From NCBI RefSeq assembly GCF_007565055.1, contig NC_044558.1, positions 82,175,444-82,239,443 of the forward strand: a stretch of DNA of 64,000 nucleotides, written 5' to 3'. The first letter of the stretch is position 1. Each line of letters begins with the position of its first letter. A program made the translations under genes and the position numbers. This DNA comes from Rhinopithecus roxellana (lineage: Eukaryota > Chordata > Mammalia > Primates > Cercopithecidae). Below the pieces are notes generated by a model that was not told the origin of the DNA, searched no databases, and was given only the letters and a program-made list of their open reading frames with translations. Positions 60,878-64,000 of the stretch are shown here, in pieces.

Positions 60878-63800
60878 CTCAGCTCTGTCTTCCAGACTGA
60901 AGTGCAGTGGCGCAATCTCCGCTCACTGCAACCTCTGTCTCCCAGGCTCAAGCAATTCTCCCACCTCAGCCTCTGGTGTAGCTGGGACTACAGACATGCT
61001 CCATGATGCCTGGCTAATTTTTGTATTTTTTGCAGAGATGGGGTTTCACTATATTCGCCAGGCTGGTCTTGAACTCCTGAGCTCAAGCGATCCACCCACC
61101 TTGACCTCCCAAAGTGTTGGGATTACAGGCGTGAGCCACTGTGCTCTACCAAAAACTGGATTTTTGTTCTATAAAGTTGTGTGTTTGTGTTATGTACATC
61201 TATACAAAGAAATTTGTGTCTCCTTGTACTTTTGTTTTCTGAAGCCTGTCATGTGCCTAACAAGAGTTCCTCCTTGTGAATGTTTAGTTGGGATAAATGT
61301 TTCAGAGAGAAAGGTAGGCTAATTAACTAAATTCTTTTCTTTTGTTTTCTTTTTTAGTTTAAATATGGAAAAATTTCTTCCAAACATAATGGGAGTGTGA
61401 AAAAGGGTGTTATTTTTGCTACTTACTCTTCACTTATTGGTGAAAGCCAGTCTGGCGGCAAGTACAAAACTAGGTTAAAACAACTTCTGCACTGGTGTGG
61501 TGATGACTTCGATGGAGTGGTATCCTTTATGGCAAATATTTTTCTATTTTTAAATGATAACAACATTGTAAAAGGGTAGACTTTTGGGAAACAGGAATCT
61601 TGAGATTAAACGAACTGCTGGAGTGTAAACTTTAATGATTACCTAGAGTCCAAAGGGATTGGAAAGTTGATTCGGTTTTTTACCTGTCAGATAGGAAACT
61701 AACCTCCTGGTTTAGAAAAATGTTAATAGATGTGAGGAATACTGAATACTGTATTCCCCTTTTGAGGATTAACATTGCATATTTACATAGCAGAATACCT
61801 GAGAAGATTAAGAGAAAGAAAACTGTTAGAACTTAGTGGTCCCAAACTTTTTCATAGTATGTCTTTTAACTGTCCTGCATGAGGAACGTCACTTTTTGAA
61901 ATGCTGATTAAGTTGGTTACCAGTCATGCTTCTGCTGATACAAGTTACCAAATAACAACTTCTTGCTGCAGTGGGTTCTTTTCTCTGTTTTAATTTAGGA
62001 GCAAATTGCTGGTTTAGATAAATTCCAAATTCAGTGAATGTCTTTGAGGCTAGAGAGGGAGGAGGATGTAACTGGGAAAAGGCCCATAGGACTTCCTTTG
62101 TATTTGTAGTCATGAAGTAGACAATCAGAAGACACCAGGGAAATAAAAGTTAACTCTTCTTGAAAGACTGGAGATACTTAATATTGTTGTCGTACATTCC
62201 TTAATTCATTCCATTTAGATAGTGTTTGATGAGTGTCATAAAGCCAAAAACTTATGTCCTGTTGGTTCTTCAAAGCCAACCAAGACAGGCTTAGCAGTTT
62301 TAGAGCTTCAGAACAAATTGCCAAAAGCCAGAGTTGTTTATGCTAGTGCAACTGGTGAGTAGTTATTTATTTAAATATATATATTGTAGGTTATTTTTTC
62401 AACTATAATATATTTCATTTGTGGGATTTTCAGGTGCTTCTGAACCACGCAACATGGCCTATATGAACCGTCTTGGCATATGGGGTGAGGGTACTCCATT
62501 TAGAGAATTCAGTGATTTTATTCAAGCAGTAGAACGGAGGTAATGCAGTTTACAGTATATACTGTTTTCACTAGCAGTCTTAAGAAATGTGTTATTCCTA
62601 AAGCCCGTTCTCTGTATGTTAAAATTCTACTTTATTGGTAGTTACTGTATGTTTTAATTTTATTCAGAGGAGTTGGTGCCATGGAAATAGTTGCTATGGA
62701 TATGAAGCTTAGAGGAATGTACATTGCTCGACAGCTGAGCTTTACTGGAGTGACCTTCAAAATTGAGGAAGTTCTTCTTTCTCAGAGCTATGTTAAAATG
62801 TATAACAAAGCCGTCAAGCTGGTGAGGAATTTTTCTTCTTTCCTAGTGTTTATTTAATGTATCTGATAATGTTTCTGTTAGTTTTGGTGATTGTAATGCC
62901 TCCTGCCCGTGGGAATGTATTTCTGCTATAAAACAGCAGATGAAGCCAGGCGCGGTGGCTCATGCCTAATGCCAGCACTTGGGAGGCTGAGGCGAGCGGA
63001 TCACCTGAGGTCAAGAGTTCAAGACCAGCCTGGCCTACATGTTGAAACCTCATCTCTACTAAAAGTACGAAAAAAAATTAACCAGGCATGGTGGCATGCG
63101 CCTGTAGTGCCAACTACTTGGGGAGGCTGAGGCAGGAGAATTGCTTGAACCCAGGAGGTGGAGGTTGCAGTGAACCAAGATTGTGCCACTGCACTCCAGC
63201 TTGGGTAACAGAGGGAGACTCCATCGCAAAACAAAAACGAAAACAAAACAAAACAAAAAAACCAGATGAGTTACCAGATGATAGGCTGTTTAACCAATGT
63301 GGTTTTTTTGTTTTTGTTTTTGTTTTTTGAGGCAGGGTCTTACTCTGTCGCCCAGACTGGAGTACAGTGGTGTGATCTTGGCTTACTGCAACCTCTACCA
63401 ATCAGGTTCAAGGAGTCCTCCCAACTCTGCCTCCTGAGTAACAGGGACTGCAGGCACATGCCACCGTGCCTGGCTAATTTTTGTATTTTTTGGCAGAGGT
63501 GAGGTTTTACAGTGTTGCTCAGCCTGATCTGGGCTCAAGCGATTCACCTGCCTCAGCCTTCCAAAGTGCTGGGATTACAGGCCTCAGCCACTGCGCCTGG
63601 CCTAACCAATGTTCTTATATTTCAGATTTTCCATGTTTTCATTTTGCTAAGGTAATTCATAAGTTAGAGCCATTTATTTCAGTTGCATAGTTCTTAAAAT
63701 CACATTATTTTGTAAAATAACTGCATTAGGTAATAAGAAACTTGAGACAACTGTGTGAGTATCCTGAGAAACAGATTCCCAAGTTACTAAAGATGATTTA

Positions 63801-64000
63801 TTAAATTAATATTAAATGGTCTTGCACTTAACATTATTTTGATTTAATTGGTATTTTTAAATAACTAGATTCAAAGATGAAGTGTCTAAAATGTTGATTG
63901 TGTATCTTCAGTGGGTCATCGCCAGAGAGCGGTTTCAGCAAGCTGCAGATCTGATTGATGCCGAGCAACGAATGAAGAAGTCCATGTGGGGTCAGTTCTG
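36700..64000 (+). CDS. SBNO1: SBNO1, strawberry notch homolog 1 (exons 2-14; residues 1-593, 3' part outside)
   Basis: Thirteen exons join in frame to give residues 1-593 of a protein of about 1393 residues, recognised by its start Met-Val-Glu-Pro-Gly-Gln-Asp. SBNO1 is the vertebrate homologue of Drosophila strawberry notch, a nuclear DExD/H (superfamily 2) helicase-like regulator of transcription. In this part: a low-complexity, Ser/Thr/Pro-rich N-terminus (1-230), an acidic run (about 224-237), then the ATPase core with Walker [12 protein letters not shown] (320-330), Walker B DECH (436-439) and motif III SAT (475-477). All catalytic motifs are intact and no stop or frameshift is seen. The helicase C domain is beyond the window. 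Coordinates here span introns; each exon is listed separately. Confidence 0.97.
36885..37181 (-). repeat. Alu close behind exon 2
   Basis: Old minus copy, T head of 20 bases; ends aagctcggcc. Confidence 0.9.
37229..37526 (-). repeat. Alu, full length
   Basis: T head of 16 bases; ends tgtgcccggct. Confidence 0.95.
37739..38040 (+). repeat. Alu, old (J-like)
   Basis: Starts ctggctgggcacggtatctc, with gaggctattgtgagttgtta in the right monomer. Confidence 0.85.
38159..38460 (-). repeat. Alu, young Old World monkey type
   Basis: Target-site duplication ctaaaaaaatttttt on both sides; cagtggccggatctcagctc. Confidence 0.95.
38475..38960 (-). repeat. Alu part followed by a full Alu
   Basis: 38475-38648 is the right-hand half of one copy; 38650-38960 is a complete second copy. 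The missing half of the first is not seen beyond. Confidence 0.85.
39167..39271 (+). CDS. SBNO1: SBNO1 exon 3, residues 45-79
   Basis: Acceptor ttgttttctctccag, donor AGG/GTAAGA; phase 0 at both ends, so 35 codons could be skipped without a frame change. It contains a Val-Lys-Gln-Glu motif (ψKxE type) at residues 62-65, a possible SUMO site by pattern alone. Confidence 0.95.
39334..39770 (+). repeat. Alu left monomer (FLAM-like) interrupted by a young Alu
   Basis: Left part 39334-39448 and tail 39746-39770; gaccccatctct occurs on both sides of the insert. Confidence 0.8.
39449..39745 (-). repeat. Alu, young Old World monkey type, nested
   Basis: Complete minus copy with cagtggccggatctcagctc and aggcttgagccaccgtgccc. 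Confidence 0.95.
39772..40078 (+). repeat. Alu, full length
   Basis: Starts gctgtgcatggtggttcata; a small duplication atctctatctcta lies in the linker. Confidence 0.95.
40079..40374 (+). repeat. Alu, full length
   Basis: Follows the previous copy directly; AluY-like. Confidence 0.95.
40470..40765 (-). repeat. Alu, full length
   Basis: Short T head; ends cacccctccccgcccc. Confidence 0.95.
40766..41275. other. Intron 3 stretch with one old Alu scrap
   Basis: Mostly AT-rich; 40980-41105 is a decayed minus-strand Alu monomer (ccaaggctggtcttaaaatc). Confidence 0.55.
41276..41553 (+). repeat. Alu, old
   Basis: Starts agactgggcacagtggctca, diverged right monomer, tail aaagaaagaaaaaag; about 115 bases upstream of exon 4. 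Confidence 0.9.
41668..41980 (+). CDS. SBNO1: SBNO1 exon 4, residues 80-183
   Basis: Acceptor tttctgtctag, donor CTA/GTAAGT, leaving one base of codon 184 (phase 1). It encodes a Thr/Pro/Ser-rich region (Thr-Lys-Thr-Pro-Pro-Val-Thr-Thr) and a Leu/Asn/Lys-rich helix-like run (about 150-172). The acceptor is a tandem TAG-CAG-CAG, so one or both Gln could be lost by a shift. Ile138 and Cys145 appear to differ from the human protein as I remember it (Thr, Ser); this is from memory. Confidence 0.95.
41981..42379. other. Start of SBNO1 intron 4, unique
   Basis: Alu-free; the frame continuing from exon 4 stops at 42055-42057. Nothing else recognised. Confidence 0.5.
42380..42678 (-). repeat. Alu, full length
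   Basis: Head tttctctttttgagacggac; ends cacgcccggcc. Confidence 0.95.
42679..43390. other. Non-Alu stretch of intron 4
   Basis: About 700 bases. It has a T/G-rich run at 42846-42879; no repeat family or coding frame could be named. Confidence 0.45.
43391..43684 (+). repeat. Alu, full length
   Basis: Starts gggctgggcacggtggctca; A tail of 13 bases. Confidence 0.95.
44077..44377 (+). repeat. Alu, young Old World monkey type, nested
   Basis: Starts ggccgggcgcagtggctcaa, ctagccgggcgaggtggcgg, gtaaacccggg, gatccggcccctgc. Confidence 0.95.
44442..44734 (-). repeat. Alu, young Old World monkey type, nested, inverted to its neighbour
   Basis: Same subfamily as 44077-44377 but reversed, about 64 bases away. 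Confidence 0.95.
44871..45384. other. Unique stretch of intron 4
   Basis: About 500 bases, mixed composition, no frame or repeat that I can name. Confidence 0.5.
45385..45880 (-). repeat. Alu half followed by a full Alu
   Basis: 45385-45568 is the right-hand half of one copy, with a duplicated gagtgcctggagtggc; 45569-45880 is complete. Confidence 0.85.
45883..46178 (-). repeat. Alu 80 bases upstream of exon 5
   Basis: Complete minus copy; ends ctgcactggcc, close to the exon 5 branch-point region. Confidence 0.95.
46258..46358 (+). CDS. SBNO1: SBNO1 exon 5, residues 184-217
   Basis: Acceptor ctttttcctcctcag, donor ATG/GTGAGT; the first two bases complete Thr184 and the end is phase 0. Lys-rich Val-Lys-Lys-Glu-Ser is followed by [14 protein letters not shown]. 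The Ser-Pro pair is a possible proline-directed phosphorylation site by pattern. Confidence 0.95.
46359..46734. other. Start of SBNO1 intron 5, unique
   Basis: No repeat or frame of note. Confidence 0.5.
46735..47036 (-). repeat. Alu, full length
   Basis: T head of 18 bases; ends tgcacttgacc. Confidence 0.95.
47069..47369 (+). repeat. Alu (AluY-like)
   Basis: Starts ggccgggcgcggtggctcac; gaaaatgctc on both sides. Confidence 0.95.
47586..47893 (+). repeat. Alu, young Old World monkey type
   Basis: Target-site duplication aatttggaggaacagg on both sides; A tail of 26 bases. Confidence 0.95.
48137..48455 (-). repeat. Alu with GTT-rich head
   Basis: Head built of tgttgttgttt units (48148-48180); the left monomer is cut short at gtgctggaagg. 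Confidence 0.9.
48456..49045. other. Non-Alu stretch of intron 5
   Basis: Purine-rich for much of its length (48520-48720), then AT-rich. No repeat family named, no coding frame on the sense strand. Confidence 0.45.
49046..49061. repeat. Short (TG)n microsatellite
   Basis: Eight TG units immediately before an Alu head. Confidence 0.8.
49062..49690 (-). repeat. Alu interrupted by a later Alu
   Basis: Host halves 49062-49242 and 49562-49690. Confidence 0.85.
49243..49561 (-). repeat. Alu, nested
   Basis: TTTA head, T run of 23 bases inside the linker (49410-49432). Confidence 0.9.
49871..50190 (-). repeat. Alu, young Old World monkey type
   Basis: Target-site duplication cgattttatgat on both sides; aggcttgagccaccgcgccc. 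Confidence 0.95.
50191..50628. other. Unique stretch of intron 5 with a MIR-like part
   Basis: 50270-50420 has ttataagcgaggacagg and cagcagaattgagattcaaa in MIR order on the plus strand. The remainder is AT-rich. Confidence 0.5.
50629..50928 (-). repeat. Alu (AluY-like)
   Basis: Target-site duplication tgtccttaactttt on both sides. Confidence 0.95.
50984..51306 (-). repeat. Alu, young Old World monkey type
   Basis: T head of about 35 bases; aacctgtaggttttt on both sides. Confidence 0.95.
51307..51620. other. Unique stretch of intron 5
   Basis: No repeat or frame of note. Confidence 0.5.
51621..51920 (-). repeat. Alu, young Old World monkey type
   Basis: atatggccatctt on the left, atatgaccatctt on the right. 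Confidence 0.95.
51921..52570. other. Unique sequence leading to exon 6
   Basis: About 650 bases free of Alus; frames on the minus strand look accidental. Confidence 0.5.
52571..52667 (+). CDS. SBNO1: SBNO1 exon 6, residues 218-249
   Basis: Acceptor tactctttctgtattacag, donor T/GTATGT after 32 codons plus one base. It encodes a strongly acidic run ([12 protein letters not shown], 224-235) just upstream of the ATPase core. Confidence 0.95.
52668..53271. other. Alu-free start of intron 6
   Basis: AT-rich; the frame running on from exon 6 is intronic. No repeat named. Confidence 0.5.
53272..53567 (-). repeat. Alu, young Old World monkey type
   Basis: tgaacttctgttttttt on both sides; cagtggctggatctcagctc. 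Confidence 0.95.
53637..53840 (-). mobile_element. Fossil hAT-type DNA transposon (MER family, not named)
   Basis: Reverse-strand order of a well-known mammalian repeat: cagcaaactcaatctggacc, aataaagttttattgtaaca, ctatggctgcagtgacacta, tttacagaaaaagttccctg. Confidence 0.6.
53940..54558 (-). repeat. Alu interrupted by a young Alu
   Basis: Host head 53940-53967 and body 54269-54558; gggtctggttcttt occurs on both sides. The host has ccaggatccctcctgg in its right monomer. Confidence 0.85.
53968..54268 (-). repeat. Alu, young Old World monkey type, nested
   Basis: T head of 22 bases; aggcttgagccaccgcgccc. Confidence 0.95.
54559..54807 (-). repeat. Alu, old, lacking its head
   Basis: Starts at ggcagtggcgcaatcttagc; ends catgcctagcc. 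Confidence 0.85.
54958..55280 (-). repeat. Alu, full length
   Basis: Long TTTA/TTATT head; ends ccacctggccc. Confidence 0.95.
55494..55654 (+). CDS. SBNO1: SBNO1 exon 7, residues 250-303
   Basis: Acceptor cattttttgtttag, donor CAG/GTAAGC. Its first two bases complete Leu250; ends in phase 0. It encodes the start of the ATPase domain, with [15 protein letters not shown] resembling the Q-motif region upstream of Walker A. Confidence 0.95.
55900..56188 (+). repeat. Alu, slightly 5' truncated
   Basis: Starts at cacggtggcttacgcctgta. Confidence 0.9.
56198..56510 (+). repeat. Alu with a 39-base A tail
   Basis: Old, diverged body, yet a pure A run at 56472-56510, followed by gtgtgtgtgtatatatac. 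Confidence 0.95.
56511..56825. other. Intron 7 stretch, resembles an old repeat
   Basis: Text such as accattcctaggagtgtgt, tgtaccttt and aactgtgatattattggact hints at a LINE-derived 3' UTR, but I cannot name it. Confidence 0.4.
56826..57107 (-). repeat. Alu without T head
   Basis: Starts directly at aagatggagtcttgctgtgt; ends cgtgcccggcc. Confidence 0.9.
57108..57345 (+). repeat. Alu, truncated both inside and at the 5' end
   Basis: Starts at cagtcccagcagtttgggag; the right monomer is shortened before gagactgtctc. Confidence 0.85.
57357..57643 (+). repeat. Alu, full length
   Basis: Starts gctgggtgtggtggctcccc. Confidence 0.95.
57774..58068 (+). repeat. Alu, full length
   Basis: gaaagtatccacatta on the left and gaaagtatctacatta on the right. 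Confidence 0.95.
58102..58390 (+). repeat. Alu, about 160 bases upstream of exon 8
   Basis: Starts ttggctgggcttggtggctc; complete. Confidence 0.95.
58553..58686 (+). CDS. SBNO1: SBNO1 exon 8, residues 304-347 (Walker A)
   Basis: Acceptor gctttttgtttttcag, donor TG/GTAAGT, leaving two bases of Trp348. It holds the P-loop [11 protein letters not shown] (320-330), with Lys327 as the expected nucleotide-binding lysine. A 5'-deleted Alu begins 21 bases after the donor. Confidence 0.95.
58708..58970 (+). repeat. Alu with left-monomer deletion, 21 bases after exon 8
   Basis: gggctgggcgcag is joined directly to ctgatcacgaggtcagg. aaaaactggctctgg / aaaaactggctgtgg flank it. Confidence 0.9.
59036..59311 (-). 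repeat. Alu, old (J-like)
   Basis: Diverged minus copy, no T head; ends actgcactcagt. Confidence 0.85.
59389..59688 (+). repeat. Alu, young Old World monkey type, 60 bases upstream of exon 9
   Basis: Starts ggccaggcgcggtggctcaa, gtaaacccaggagg; attcctgaattcc on both sides. Confidence 0.95.
59749..59839 (+). CDS. SBNO1: SBNO1 exon 9, residues 348-378
   Basis: Acceptor tttttaatattttggcag, donor AAG/GTATGA, phase 0 at the end. Encodes Trp-Phe-Ser-Val-Ser-Asn-Asp-Leu, the segment after Walker A. The polypyrimidine tract is weak and little intron remains between it and a young Alu. Confidence 0.95.
59840..60845. other. Alu-free part of intron 9
   Basis: About 1 kb. 60020-60160 carries tagccactcatcacatgtgg, gctattgagcaatgtaaatg and ccgaattgagatgtgctcta, the pattern of an old DNA-transposon-derived repeat. 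The rest is unassigned. Confidence 0.5.
60846..61149 (-). repeat. Alu, full length
   Basis: T head of 27 bases; aaaactggattttt on both sides. Confidence 0.95.
61358..61519 (+). CDS. SBNO1: SBNO1 exon 10, residues 379-432
   Basis: Acceptor cttttgttttcttttttag, then Phe-Lys-Tyr-Gly. It ends Asp-Asp-Phe-Asp-Gly-Val with the unusual donor GTG/GTATCCTTT, phase 0. The 54 codons join directly to the DECH exon. The donor fits the minor spliceosome rather than the major one. Confidence 0.95.
61520..62218 (+). other. SBNO1: SBNO1 intron 10, U12-type (minor spliceosome)
   Basis: The donor GTATCCTTT matches the U12 consensus RTATCCTTT at every base. TTCCTTAAT at 62197-62205 matches the U12 branch consensus TTCCTTRAY at every base, with the likely branch A (62204) 14 bases before the end of the AG. 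The acceptor has no long pyrimidine tract. Length 699 bases, phase 0, Alu-free. The other introns whose two ends are visible have GTAAGT-, GTGAGT- or GTATGT-like donors. Confidence 0.9.
62219..62354 (+). CDS. SBNO1: SBNO1 exon 11, residues 433-477 (DECH box)
   Basis: Acceptor attcatt-ccatttag, donor ACTG/GTGAGT, leaving one base of Gly478. Ile-Val-Phe-Asp-Glu-Cys-His (433-439) is the Walker B/motif II, and Tyr-Ala-Ser-Ala-Thr (473-477) is motif III. Asp436 and Glu437 are intact. Confidence 0.95.
62434..62539 (+). CDS. SBNO1: SBNO1 exon 12, residues 478-512
   Basis: After a 79-base intron. Acceptor tgggattttcag, donor GGAG/GTAATG; two bases of Arg513 are left over. Encodes [12 protein letters not shown]. 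Confidence 0.95.
62668..62821 (+). CDS. SBNO1: SBNO1 exon 13, residues 513-564
   Basis: Acceptor ttttaattttattcag, donor CTG/GTGAGG, phase 0. Encodes Gly-Val-Gly-Ala-Met-Glu-Ile-Val through Ala-Val-Lys-Leu. Exons 11-13 lie within 600 bases, the most compact part of the gene here. Confidence 0.95.
62946..63262 (+). repeat. Alu in intron 13
   Basis: Starts agccaggcgcggtggctcat; tail of aaaacaaaac units. Confidence 0.95.
63301..63602 (-). repeat. Alu in intron 13, inverted to its neighbour
   Basis: Head tttttgtttttgttttttga; ttaaccaatgt / ctaaccaatgt on the two sides; left monomer shortened. Confidence 0.95.
63912..64000 (+). CDS. SBNO1: SBNO1 exon 14, residues 565-593, cut by the window end
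   Basis: Acceptor gtgtatcttcag, then Trp-Val-Ile-Ala-Arg-Glu-Arg. 29 full codons and two bases are visible, in frame up to the last base of the window. Confidence 0.95.

Noticed and set aside
61397..61579. 60-codon frame running past exon 10
   Set aside because: The codons after 61519 belong to the U12-type intron; the true protein continues at 62219.

Overview
This is Old World monkey genomic DNA (macaque, baboon or guenon type; I cannot choose the species). At least sixteen young Alu copies carry the combination ctcaagcctgtaatccc, ctagccgggcgaggtggcgg, gtaaacccggg and gatccggccactgc, which I know as the hallmark of cercopithecoid AluY subfamilies rather than human ones. Otherwise the window looks like an ordinary primate locus: Alus cover well over half of it, with scattered MIR, L2, L1 and DNA-transposon fossils. 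Nearly all open reading frames longer than 60 codons are translated Alus.

Layout. (1) 1-2.5 kb: the 5' end of KMT5A (SETD8/PR-Set7) on the minus strand, with a CpG island and a first coding exon of only ten coding bases. (2) 2.5-19.7 kb: the intergenic gap, almost solid Alu with many nested insertions. (3) 19.7-21.8 kb: the SBNO1 promoter with a CTCF-like site, NRF1, E-box, GC-box and YY1/TISU elements, and untranslated exon 1. (4) 21.1-36.7 kb: the 15.6-kb first intron. (5) 36.7-64.0 kb: coding exons 2-14 of SBNO1 (strawberry notch homolog 1, a DExD/H helicase-like nuclear protein) on the plus strand. They give residues 1-593 in frame with no break; the window ends inside exon 14. All exon boundaries were set by GT-AG signals and by phase.

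The two genes are divergently transcribed with promoters about 19 kb apart, the arrangement I recall from human 12q24.31. The most notable single observation is that SBNO1 intron 10 has textbook minor-spliceosome (U12-type) signals, while the other introns with both ends visible look like ordinary U2-type introns. Other points are a start codon whose Kozak context is assembled by splicing, a TISU element that opens a five-codon upstream ORF, a tandem NAG acceptor at exon 4, a 29-base G run in the KMT5A promoter, a head-to-head pair of young Alus inside one older Alu, and a young Alu only 60 bases upstream of exon 9. I found no sign of an undescribed gene system, no RNA gene and no CRISPR array.
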